Positions 31,760 through 41,770 of a stretch of 64,000 bases of DNA are shown here, one piece after another. The stretch is from NCBI GenBank assembly GCA_030760725.1, contig JASWHV010000008.1, positions 50,257,671-50,321,670 on the forward strand, in the 5' to 3' direction. The stretch is from Neostapfia colusana (lineage: Eukaryota > Streptophyta > Magnoliopsida > Poales > Poaceae). Numbering within the stretch: position 1 is the stretch's first letter; each line of letters begins with the position of its first letter. The notes below the pieces were generated by a model. That model worked only from the letters and a program-made list of their open reading frames with translations. It was not told where the DNA came from and did no database searches. The position numbers and the translations under genes were made by a program.

Positions 31760-33497
31760 TCAACTCTCTTGCCACACACTCGGCTAAATTTTCATTAAGT
31801 ATCTTCTATTGATAGCTTTACCCGAGTTCTCTCCTTGCAAGGTCTCCATGAAGTATGTGTTTCTAGGAACAATACCCATGATCTTAAATGTCCCTTAATA
31901 GCTCGGTGGCCACTTTCCAAATTTCTTGTCTCTAGTTCCCAAGGGAAAAATCATTTTCCACACTAAGTCTCTGAGTTGAAACGATTTCTCCCGAACTCTC
32001 TTGTTGTAAGCTTTGGCCACCTTGAGCTTTTCCTTCTCGACTTCCTTCAAAGCTTCCATTCGTCTTTCGGATACTTCATCTATCTTGTCCATCATCAATT
32101 CTTGATACTCCTCAACCGAAAGGTTATTTTGTTGGGAGACTCGGCAGGCCTGTAACTTGATCACGACCGATAGGACGACTTCCTCCCCATGTACAAGCTC
32201 AAAAGGGGTTACCTTGGTGGCTCCATGCTTGGAATTCTATGAACCCATAGTGCTTCGTTCAAAGTCTCGTGCCACCTTCTTGGGTTCTCCTTTATCTTCT
32301 TTTTGATGAGGTTGATGAGGATCTTTTTGCTAGCCTCAGCTTGTCCATTAGTTTTAGCATAGTATGGTGAACAATTCAACAGTTTTATCTTGAAAGACTC
32401 GGCAAATTCTTTGACTTGATAAGACAAGAATGCCCCTCCTTGATCCATGGTTAGAGTCCGTGGAACGGCGAAGCCTTGAATTATATGCTCTAGGACAAAT
32501 ATGGTTACCTCTTTTTACGTGTCGATCCTTAGTGGGACGACCTCTGCCCACTTGGTGAAGTAGTTCGTAGCAACCAACACGAAGCAATGTTTCTTTGACG
32601 ATGAAGGATGTAACTGACCAATGAAATCCAAGCCCCAGCCTCTGAATGGCCATGGCTTTATGATATGATGTAACATGCTAGTCGGGGCCAATTGTATATA
32701 TCCGAATCTCTGGGAAGCTTCACACCCTTTGTAGTATCTGAAACAATCTTCTTGCATGGTTGGCCAATAAAACCATGCTCTCTTGAGCATCCACTGAATC
32801 TTGTGGACACATTGATGTGTACCGCAAAGACCCTCGTGTACCTCATCCATGGCCTCTTTTGCTTGCTCATTATCTAAACATCTTAGGAGAAGTCCATCAA
32901 TGGTTCGGCGATACAACTCATTGTTGATTAGTGTATATTTTAAGGTATGGCGTCAAACTTTTCGATCCCTGCATGTACTTGGGTATTTGATACACTATCA
33001 GCATTGGTCTCCAATCTTCTATCACCAACACGTCTACTCGGCTGAATTGCTTTATCTTTCCTTAGTTTCATCATTCTTGGACAATACCGAACTTGTTTTC
33101 ACGTAGAACTTCTCTATTTTTACCTCGTAGCCCGATGCCTGTTGTGCCAAGTCGTTTGCTCTCCGGTTGTCTTCCCTAAATATATGCTTGATACAGAAGC
33201 AGTATAAAATTTTTATGATGTCAAGGCATCGTTCTCGGTAATCATAGATTGGAGCACGCGTAGTAAAGAGATAAACATAGCTTTTTGACAAAAACGTACC
33301 TTGTCTCGCCATCTAACAGTCTTCTACTTAAGTAAGCTACGTAGTACTATTTACCTTAGTCTTCTTAATTTAAAACAACTCCGATAACTTAGTCTTGATC
33401 GGTCACATAAGCCTAAAGGATTGCCAAATCTTTGGTGCCCGCAAGACTGGAGGGTTGATCAAATAACTCTTGATCATCTCGAAAGCTCCCTTCTTAT
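31760..33497 (-). pseudogene. Tat pol: RNase H end and integrase, broken
   Basis: Minus-strand order: MIKSYLINPPVL (linker, about 33480), RNase H C-terminal block HIFREDNRRANDLAQQASG (about 33180), integrase HHCC part (GTHQCVHKIQWMLKRAWFYWP, CEASQRFG), core start (WGLDFIGQLHP, about 32640), then MDQGGAFLS (about 32445), NCSPYYAKTNGQAEA with the catalytic-type Glu replaced in family terms by context (about 32370), and the C-terminal stretch to a stop at 31760-31762. Several frameshifts and stops (for example about 33315, 32515, 31895) break it. CEACQRFG-type and YYxxTNGQ motifs identify the Tat/Athila branch. Confidence 0.85.
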
Positions 33498-33839
33498 TGT
33501 CACACCCGGTTTTTCCGAAGAAACAACCAAGTGAATACCACATGTATGCCAGGATCATTTTCTCATACATGTGATGACAAATAGTGAAGCATCATTTATT
33601 ACAAGCCAGGTGTCGAATATAAGTAAGTCTTACATAGTAAATGTCTCGATGGACAATAATAAGTTCATCACAAGTAAATAAACTAGCAGCGGAATATTAT
33701 TCTTTAGGGCTCCATCACAGGCGTTGCCCGGGGGTCTTCATGAACCTAAAAACCTTCTTCGGGTCCAAAGTCTTGGTCATTATACACCACCTCATTATCT
33801 TGACCTGAGCAGCAATATAAACCAACAAATATGCAAGGT

Positions 33840-33858
33840 TGAGTACCAATGGTACTCA
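33840..33858 (-). other. Conserved LTR stem-loop, 3' LTR of Tekay-1
   Basis: TGAGTACC and GGTACTCA form an 8-bp perfect stem with a 3-nt loop, next to CTTGC (minus strand), about 345-360 nt from the LTR 3' end. Confidence 0.65.
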
Positions 33859-36529
33859 GCAAGTGTGGGAAAATTATATCATGCATGGCTAGAACAAGGA
33901 GAGGTTGAACTCATGGTTAAAGCACTACGCAATTAATACCTATCACCTTAGCTTATTAAGCACCTACATTACTACACAGGTGAAATGGTCCCAATCTCCC
34001 AACCCATTATCATAATCCAATAACCATAACATCATTTCCCATGTTAAGCTCCCCGCTTAACTTCCAAAACCATCAATTCTCTAATCATGAATAAGTCCAG
34101 GCCGCTCTTAACCGTGAGCACGGCTGTCAAGACAGTTTTGACTCTGCAGAGTTTGTACCACTGTACCCACAAGTAGTGATTTCATCCCCCGTTGCCGGGT
34201 GGACTAAAAGAACCTCCATTATGCCAGTGGCTACGATCCACATTCACACTTCCCAGGTGTGTGGCCAAGAGATCACTACGAAGCCTTTACAAAGGGATTC
34301 CCGACGAGCGTGGGCCCACTGAGGTTTCACCCCTAACAGCATACAAGAGGCTCCAACCCCGCTGCAGTGGCCCCCTCTTGAGCCTTGCGGTTCATATGGT
34401 AGTCCAGCTGACACCTACTCCCCGCACCATCCAACACACCCATACTACGCCGGGGATACACCTAATTAATTGGCCAAGCTGCCCCATCTCAGCATGTGGT
34501 TGGCACTGTAAAGCCGGGTTACATGCTCCATGAACCGGTCCTTAGGATCCAGGCAAGTACTAAACACAAACCCAAGTCTCGTGCACCCAGCACACAACCA
34601 AAACATTCAACTTGCCTTGATCCCTACCTCTACATAACTCACAATATCTCATTCAAGAGTATGGTAATATAAACTGATGATTTCATATCCCAAATATCCC
34701 ATTCTAAGCATGGCTAAGCATATGCATAATAATAAATGACATGATAAAATAAATCCCAACCCAAGCTTCAAGGAAACAAGGTAATGCAATTCTAGGGAAA
34801 CTTCCTAGCATGGGTTTCATATTTCATTTGACAATGCAAATAATTCTATCTACATATCCTAGCATAGGATCAAAGTGGTCAAGGACACTTGCCTCCTTCT
34901 TGCTGCTCTTGAAATGGGTAGTCTTGGTCTTGGAATTGAATAACTTGTTCTTGAGCAGGTTCTACTTCATACCATCACACATAGCAAAAGAAAAACAACA
35001 ATCATAAGACATAGTTCACACTTCCACTTCATACAAACCACACATTCATATTTATGAAAGTTCTTTACCATTATATGTGTTGTGGTTACTTTATGTGTGT
35101 TGATTTGGGGCTTGCATACACTTTTATTTATATGTGTATGATTCCTACTTTGGTGTTCATATTTATACTCACATACTATATATATATATATATATACATA
35201 TATGTATATATGTGTGTTTCAGTTTTAAATAAATTCCTTATATATTAAACTACCAAGTATGTATGAAAAGTATTTTTCTTCTCCATATATGCCTTCATAA
35301 TTTCTATCAGCCCTAAACTGAATTCTTTGTATTTTAGAAACTCCATTTATCATTTACTAGTTTCTATATTTTCAGATTTATATTCTTATGCATAATTGTG
35401 CAATTTATTATTAAATTAGTAATACACACTACCTAAACAGATTAGGTTCTGGTCCTAAATAATTTAGGATCATATTTTGACCTTGGCTTCTGATGTATAC
35501 TATTTCATAATTATTTTCCCTATTTTTCTTTAACTATTCTTTACTTAAAAATGTGTCCCTATACTATTAAATGTGAATAATAAATGAAACAGATTTATTT
35601 CAGCCCAAAAATATATTTTTATCTCACTCCAAAGTTTTCTAAGTACTGAGAAAGTTTTTAATAAATTTGACAATTATGTTTGTCCCCCTTTTTAATATTT
35701 AAACACTAGTTACATATTAAATTTTCTAAATTAAATACTAAACAGAGCTAAAATAATGAATTCACCCCATTACAGGGTCTATAATATCATTTTCATAATT
35801 TCCAGGGGTCTAGCTACACTTTTCAGAGGTGTTTTTCTTAATTTCTATTAAGTCCAGGGGCTAAAACTGATTTTTAAATGAATTTACATGATTTTCTGGA
35901 GTTCCAGGGGCTAGATCTGAAGTTTCCGGGGCTAGCTCTCAATTCCAGAGAACCCCAGGGGGTAGCACGTAAGAATTCCAGTCTTTATAACGCGGGGCTG
36001 ACGTGGACCGTCTGATTTTAAACCGACGGCTGAGATTATAACATCGAACCGGTACGCGGGGTTTTAAAGTCTACCGTGCGATTTAAAATAAACGGCGCAC
36101 AAGCGGCCACGTCGCTCTGATCGAGCGCGGGCGGCGCTGCCGGCGGCGCACGGCGGCGGGAAGCGGCGATCTCGCCGGAAAGTTTCGGATCCTCGAGAAT
36201 TCTGCCTAAAACTGTGATCTCATGGCATAGATCGGTAGAGGGGAGGTCAGGGATCTCACCTCGGGGGTTTTCTCGAGCTCGGGGGTCCTGGAAAGTGCTC
36301 TGCGGCGAGGTCCGAGGCAAAACCACGGCGAAGCTCGTCGGAGCTGGATTTGCACCGTAAGTCTTCGGGTTTTCTGCACCTGCAAAGTTCCCCGGAGGCG
36401 GTGGATCAAGACCAACGAGTTAGATCAGAGTTTCCGAGCTTAGATCGGCCAGAATTCACCGGCGAAGTCTCGGTGCTCACCGGAGTGAAAATCGGCGATC
36501 GCGTGCGAAAAACTGATCGGATCGGTTGT

Positions 36530-36536
36530 TTTTATA
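36530..36536 (-). promoter_or_regulatory. TATA box, 3' LTR of Tekay-1
   Basis: CTATAAAAAC on the minus strand, about 425 nt into the LTR and next to GC-rich sequence. It is the best core promoter candidate; transcription would start near 36500, giving a short U3 and a leader of about 3 kb. Confidence 0.6.
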
Positions 36537-36961
36537 GCCGGGGAAGGGCGGTGGTTCTGTTGTGATCGAGTTAGAGTCCTCAGGTTCCAGAATTCGGCTG
36601 CGGGACGCGGTTTCCCGATCGGTTGCGATCGCGCGCGCGCGGGGAGAAGTCCGGGGTCGCGGGGTTAGGGATGACAGGCGGGTCCCACCCGTCAGCGAGG
36701 GGCAGCGCGGCGCGCGCGGGGCGGGCTGCGCGGGGGTTAGCTGGGCCGGCTGAGGTTTCGGCCCACTGGCCAGTTTTTTTCCGGTTTTCCTTTTTCTTTT
36801 TCCATTTCTTTTCTGTTTTGAGTCTAATTTGAATTCCAGTTTGAATTTGAATTTTTGCAAAACATGCAACACGTCCAAAAATTTTTAAATCCCCCTCTGA
36901 ACATGGTTTATGGTTCTAAATCCAAAATTTGAATCTTGACTAAAAATTTGGGGTGTTACAG

Positions 36962-36974
36962 CTCTACCCCCCTT
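36962..36974 (-). other. Polypurine tract of Tekay-1
   Basis: AAGGGGGGTAGAG on the minus strand, adjoining the 3' LTR; primes plus-strand DNA synthesis in LTR elements. Confidence 0.85.
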
Positions 36975-37005
36975 AAAAGAAATCTCGTCCTCGAGATTGG
37001 TGTTT

Positions 37006-40000
37006 CTAAGAAAATAATTCCGGAAATTGTGCCTTAAGCTCATCTTCCCGTTCCCAGGTGGCTTCCTCCTCTGAGTGATGCTTCCACTGTACCTTGCACA
37101 TTCTGATTCTCTTATTTCTGGTGATACGTTCCATTGTCTCCAAAATCTTGTATGGTTGCTCAGCATAAGACAAATCCTCAGCTACATCCACTTCATTCAT
37201 GGGTAACACCTCCTCAGGCGTCCTCAGGCATTTCTTGAGTTGTGACACGTGGAACACATCGTGCACGTCCGACAGATGAACCGGCAACTCTAGTTGGTAC
37301 GCCACTTCGCCTTTTCTTTCCAAAACTTGAAAGGGTCCGATGTATCGAGGTGACAACTTCCCTTTCACCTTGAACCGACGAAGTCCTCTGATAGGGGACA
37401 CCTTGAGGTAAACATAGTCTCCCACGTTGAAAACGAGCTCTCTTCTTCGTACATCAGCATAACTCTTCTGGCGTGTCTGTGCTATCCTCAAGTTGTTGCG
37501 AATCTCCCTCACCTTTGCCTCGGCTTCTTGTAGCACTTCGGGACCAAACACTTTACTTTCTCCTGTTTGGTTCCAAAATAGGGGAGTTCTGCACTTCCTT
37601 CCATACAAAGCTTCAAATGGTGACATCTTCATACTAGCTTGATAACTGTTGTTATAGGAAAACTCCGCATACGGTAAGTTCTTGTCCCAACTCCTATTGT
37701 TTTTGAGTGCACATGCCCTTAACATATCTTCAAGGATCTGATTGGTTCTCTCCGTCTGCCCGTCAGTTTGGGGATGATAGGCAGAGCTGAAATTCAGATG
37801 GGTTCCCATGGTTTCATGCAACTTTTGCCAAAACCTCGAGGTGAACTGTGTCCCTCGGTCCGACACTATCTTCTTTGGCACTCCATGGTAACACACAATC
37901 CTTGACATGTACAATTCTGCCAATTTGGTTCCGCTGTAGCTTTCCTTCACCGGAATGAAATGAGCTACCTTGGTTAGCCTATCAATAATAACCCATATTG
38001 AATCATACCCGGACTGGGTCCTAGGCAATCCCACGACAAAATCCATGCTGATCTCTTCCCACTTCCATTCAGGCACTTTGAGTGGTTGCAGTAATCCCGC
38101 GGGTCGTTGATGTTCTGCTTTCACCAACTGACATGTGTCACATAGGGCAACATGTTCCGCGACATCTCGCTTCATGCCATACCACCAATACCTGCTTTTG
38201 AGGTCCTGATACATCTTCGTACTCCCAGGATGAATGGAATAGTCGGAATCGTGAGCCTCCTTCAAAATTAATTTACGAATCTCCTTTACTTCTGGCACAC
38301 AGATCCTTTTCCCGTGCCACACCGTTCCTTGTTCATCCTCTCTAAAACCAGGAGCTTTATTTTCCTTGATGAGCTGTCTGATCTCTTGTATCTTCTCATC
38401 ATTCTTTTGTCCCTCGCGTATGTCTCGCTCAAGTGTGGAGTCCACTTCCATGGCGATGGCTTCACCACTATTTACTAGACATAGATTGAGCCTTATAACC
38501 TCGTCCTTCAATTCTGCAGACATATCCTTCAAGCTCAACTTATTGACCTGCGCTTTCCGACTCAAGGCATCGGCCACGACGTTTGCTTTCCCGGGATGAT
38601 AGTTGATGCCTACATCAAAGTCATTGATTAGCTCTAACCATCTCCTTTGTCTAAGGTTGAGATCTGGTTGTGTGAATATGTACTTCAAACTCTTATGATC
38701 CGTATATATCTCTGTCCTCTTCCCCATCAAATAGTGCCGCCAAATTTTCAACGCGTGTACCACTGCAGCTAGTTCTAAGTCATGTGTAGGATAGTTCTTC
38801 TCGTGCTTCCGAAGCTGCCGGGATGCATATGCCACGACATGTCCCTCTTGCATGAGAACACATCCCAACCCGTTTCCAGAGGCATCGCAGTACACCGTGA
38901 AATTCTTCTGCATATCTGGCATAACCAACACTGGGGCTGTTGTCAATCTCTTCTTTAGCTCCTGAAAGCTCGTATCGCACTGTGGCGTCCAGGTGAATGT
39001 GATTCCTTTTTCCAACAGTTTGGTGAGAGGTCTCGAGATCTTGGAGAATCCCTCAATAAACCGTCGATAGTATCCAGCCAATCCCAAAAAGCTTCGAACT
39101 TCTCCGACATTTTCAGGGGTTTTCCATTTCTGGATATCTTCGATTTTGGCGGGATCTACGGAGATTCCTCCCTCCGAGATTATATGCCCTAAAAAGGGAA
39201 CTCTCTTTAGCCAAAACTCACACTTGCTCAACTTGGCATATAGTTGGTGTTCTCTCAGCCTCTGTAACACCAACCTTAGATGTTTCTCATGTTCTTCTTC
39301 ATCTTTGGAGAAGACGAGACTATCATCTATGAAAACCACCACAAATTTGTCCAGATATTCCATGAATACCTTGTTCATGAGGTACATGAAATATGCCGGG
39401 GCATTGGTTAGCCCGAAAGGCATGACAGTGTATTCATACAGTCCGTACCGAGATACGAAAGCTGTCTTGGGAATATCAGATTGCCTTATCTTGAGTTGGT
39501 GGTATCCCGACCTGAGATCAATTTTCGAGAACACGCAAGCTCCCCTCAACTGATCAAACAAGTCTTCAATGCGGGGTAATGGGTACTTGTTCTTGATGGT
39601 TACCTCATTCAAGGCACGGTAATCCACGCATAACCTTTGGGTTCCGTCTTTCTTGGGCACAAATATTACCGGAGCTCCCCATGGTGAGGAACTAGGGCGA
39701 ATATACCCCTTCTCCGTCAATTCTCTCAAATGGTCCTTGAGCTCTTCTAGCTGCTTGGAGTCCATTCGATAAGGTCTCTTGTATATCGGGGCTGTTCCCG
39801 GTACTAGCTCAATTGCGAATTCCACGTCACGGTCGGGAGGCATTCCTGGCAACTCTTCCGGAAAAACATCTGGATATTCCCTGATAGTCCTGATTTCCTC
39901 AACTTTCACCTCCACTTGATTTAATTTAATGTCCCTCCTAGGCTCGTGTATCGTTATGAACTTTACTCTTGTGCCACTAGGGTGAGTTAGTTCCACCGTT

Positions 40001-41124
40001 CTGGTCGAACAATGGATGATTCCTTTATGTTTGGTCAACCAATCCATACCCAAAATAATATCTATCCCTTGTGAATCGATCACTATGAGGTTAGCGGTAA
40101 ATACTACCCCATTAATGTCTAGGTTCACTTTGGGACACACTTGTCTTGTCCTTATTTCTCCACCTGGAGAATTTACCGCTAGCATATGGTTCATTTGTGT
40201 GGTTGCTAGGTCATGCTTCTTAACAAACCCTTGAGCAATGAACGAATGGGTAGCACCAGAATCAAACAGTAGAGTTGCAAGGTGTAAATTGGCAGGAAAC
40301 TTACCAACTACCACGTCGGGTGCCTCTTGTGCTTCCTCCATAGTGACGTGGTTCACCCGTCCTCTCATTACGTTCTGCTGCTGTGGCTGCGTGGGCTTCT
40401 TCTTTGGACACTTATGGGCGTAGTGCCCCACTTCACCACAGCTGAAACATTGCACCCCAATCTTAGATGCTTGGCCCTTGTTGTCTTGGGGTTGGTTTGG
40501 GGGTCCTTGCACTGCTGGTCGAGGTGGATATGCAGGGCGAGGCTGCTGCATAAACTGACGTTGCGGCTGTGCTGGTGCTACGGGAGGCCTGTAGTTTGGG
40601 TTGTACCCTCTTGGTGCTGAATAGGGTACCGCAGCACGGCTCGTCTGCCCCGTAGGTTGCTGCATCATACGTGGGCGGGCGTTGCTCCCTGAGGCTTGAT
40701 GTGTCCACCCAGCCTTCCTCTTATTCTCATTTTCCAGGGCCTTTAGCTTCCTTTCCACCACAAACGCTCTGTCCACCATCTTTTGAAAGCTTTCATACTC
40801 ATTGGAGGACATTGCACACTGCATCTCTGCGGTAAGTCCTTCCACGAAACAATCCTGTTTCTGCTCATCTGTCTCTATGTCTCGTGGAGCATAACGGGAT
40901 AGTTGAGTGAATTTAGTGAGGTATTCCCTCACCGTCATGTTTCCCTGCTGCAGTCCCAAAAACTCCTTCCTCTTGTTTTTGAGTTCACCTCTTGGGATGT
41001 AATGGTTGCGGAAGCTACGCTTGAACTCTTCCCAAGTGATGCTCTCAGGGTCATGATGGGCGGCCACGTAGGCGGTCCACCAATCAGCAGCAGGTCCATG
41101 CAATTGATGAGAGGCAAACAGCAC
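37006..41124 (-). CDS. Gag-pol polyprotein of Tekay-1 (from mid-gag), 1372 codons open
   Basis: One uninterrupted frame. Order by residue: gag from the start (ADWWTAYVAAHHDPESITWE) to about 130, zinc knuckle CFSCGEVGHYAHKC at 226-239, aspartic protease LLFDSGATHSFI with Asp288, RT with FIDD at about 598-601, RNase H with Asp747 (VYCDASGNGLG), integrase HHCC region (about 960-995) and DDE core with Asp1025, Asp1087 and Glu1123 (spacing of 35 before Glu as in the family), then a C-terminal chromodomain-like segment (about 1300-1372, CKVQWKHHSEEEATWE). All catalytic residues I can locate are present. Such chromodomains direct chromovirus integration to methylated-H3 chromatin in characterised cases. 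The first Met here is inside gag: the true start is at 41474, separated by a frameshift. Confidence 0.95.
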   Translation of the reverse strand: MLFASHQLHGPAADWWTAYVAAHHDPESITWEEFKRSFRNHYIPRGELKNKRKEFLGLQQGNMTVREYLTKFTQLSRYAPRDIETDEQKQDCFVEGLTAEMQCAMSSNEYESFQKMVDRAFVVERKLKALENENKRKAGWTHQASGSNARPRMMQQPTGQTSRAAVPYSAPRGYNPNYRPPVAPAQPQRQFMQQPRPAYPPRPAVQGPPNQPQDNKGQASKIGVQCFSCGEVGHYAHKCPKKKPTQPQQQNVMRGRVNHVTMEEAQEAPDVVVGKFPANLHLATLLFDSGATHSFIAQGFVKKHDLATTQMNHMLAVNSPGGEIRTRQVCPKVNLDINGVVFTANLIVIDSQGIDIILGMDWLTKHKGIIHCSTRTVELTHPSGTRVKFITIHEPRRDIKLNQVEVKVEEIRTIREYPDVFPEELPGMPPDRDVEFAIELVPGTAPIYKRPYRMDSKQLEELKDHLRELTEKGYIRPSSSPWGAPVIFVPKKDGTQRLCVDYRALNEVTIKNKYPLPRIEDLFDQLRGACVFSKIDLRSGYHQLKIRQSDIPKTAFVSRYGLYEYTVMPFGLTNAPAYFMYLMNKVFMEYLDKFVVVFIDDSLVFSKDEEEHEKHLRLVLQRLREHQLYAKLSKCEFWLKRVPFLGHIISEGGISVDPAKIEDIQKWKTPENVGEVRSFLGLAGYYRRFIEGFSKISRPLTKLLEKGITFTWTPQCDTSFQELKKRLTTAPVLVMPDMQKNFTVYCDASGNGLGCVLMQEGHVVAYASRQLRKHEKNYPTHDLELAAVVHALKIWRHYLMGKRTEIYTDHKSLKYIFTQPDLNLRQRRWLELINDFDVGINYHPGKANVVADALSRKAQVNKLSLKDMSAELKDEVIRLNLCLVNSGEAIAMEVDSTLERDIREGQKNDEKIQEIRQLIKENKAPGFREDEQGTVWHGKRICVPEVKEIRKLILKEAHDSDYSIHPGSTKMYQDLKSRYWWYGMKRDVAEHVALCDTCQLVKAEHQRPAGLLQPLKVPEWKWEEISMDFVVGLPRTQSGYDSIWVIIDRLTKVAHFIPVKESYSGTKLAELYMSRIVCYHGVPKKIVSDRGTQFTSRFWQKLHETMGTHLNFSSAYHPQTDGQTERTNQILEDMLRACALKNNRSWDKNLPYAEFSYNNSYQASMKMSPFEALYGRKCRTPLFWNQTGESKVFGPEVLQEAEAKVREIRNNLRIAQTRQKSYADVRRRELVFNVGDYVYLKVSPIRGLRRFKVKGKLSPRYIGPFQVLERKGEVAYQLELPVHLSDVHDVFHVSQLKKCLRTPEEVLPMNEVDVAEDLSYAEQPYKILETMERITRNKRIRMCKVQWKHHSEEEATWEREDELKAQFPELFS

Positions 41125-41474
41125 CCTTCATACCCTTGGCACTGTATGATCCTCATCTTACTTTCAATGGTCTTCAGCCAATCATCTGCCTCCAGAGGTT
41201 CAGCAGCACTTGCAAACTTTGGAGGTTGAGTTCCTAGAAACTCACTCAACCTGGGTTGGCGTGGTGCAGCTTGTGGAGGTGGAACTTGATGCAAGTTGGC
41301 CACTACTTGAGTCAAGTTCTGGATGAGCTGATTTTGATTCTCCAGCATTTGGTGGAGAGGATCAACTTCTTCACGGCGACCACCCCGGTTCTGGCCTCCA
41401 GAAAGATGAGAGTTGCATGCCTCATCATTGTTGTTGGCGGGGTTGGCAGCACGTCCTTTTCCTCTTCCGGCCAT
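41125..41474 (-). pseudogene. Gag N-terminus of Tekay-1, out of frame with the rest
   Basis: ATG at 41474 gives MAGRGKGRAANPANNND, a coiled segment (LHQMLENQNQLIQNLTQVV) and PLEADDWLKTIESKMRIIQC; then the frame departs near 41125-41135, where Tekay-2 Gag continues KVLFASHQL. Comparison indicates a 1-bp deletion in a GAAGGGTG context. Two readings remain: an inactivating deletion, or a -1 slip; the site lacks a canonical XXXYYYZ heptamer, so deletion is favoured. The N-terminus resembles plant H2A (MAGRGK) and H4 (SGRGKGG) tails, which may be chance since RG-rich gag starts are common. Confidence 0.8.
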
Positions 41475-41770
41475 CTGGTAGAATCAACAAATGTTAATTT
41501 GAAAGCATTTAGTATCTACTTTCACTTGTTTGTACTCTGAAGTGTTGAAGTTTTGGTTAAAATCTTACGAGGGCTTTATATCTCACACCCAATAAATGCA
41601 CTATTATTTCCTGTGGGTTCACACACCAAAGCAAAACAATCTGAAGACGAGGCTGTGGACACTCGCTCATGGCTTCCACAACTCACGTCACACACCAAGC
41701 ATTATCACACCATTAACTACGTAACGACTCGACTACTCGACCTCTTGCTAGCTAGGGGAAAGACTCTACA

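Larger units (their letters stand above)
33498..36960 (-). repeat. 3' LTR of Tekay-1
   Basis: TGTAACACCCC at 36960 to GGGTGTGACA at 33498 on the minus strand. GC-rich U3 (36100-36770) with a TATA box at 36530-36536, then about 3 kb of mostly AT-rich sequence including a TA microsatellite (35178-35200). Frames such as the 113-codon one at 34192-34533 occur in both LTRs but lack coding features. Confidence 0.95.

Noticed and set aside
34192..34533. A 113-codon frame found identically at 43463-43804
   Set aside because: It lies inside the two near-identical LTRs of Tekay-1; its presence twice reflects LTR duplication. No start context, domain or codon signal supports a protein.
41120..41140. 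Programmed -1 ribosomal frameshift in Tekay-1 gag
   Set aside because: The site falls inside the capsid region, lacks an XXXYYYZ slippery heptamer, and comparison with Tekay-2 shows a single missing base; a deletion is simpler.
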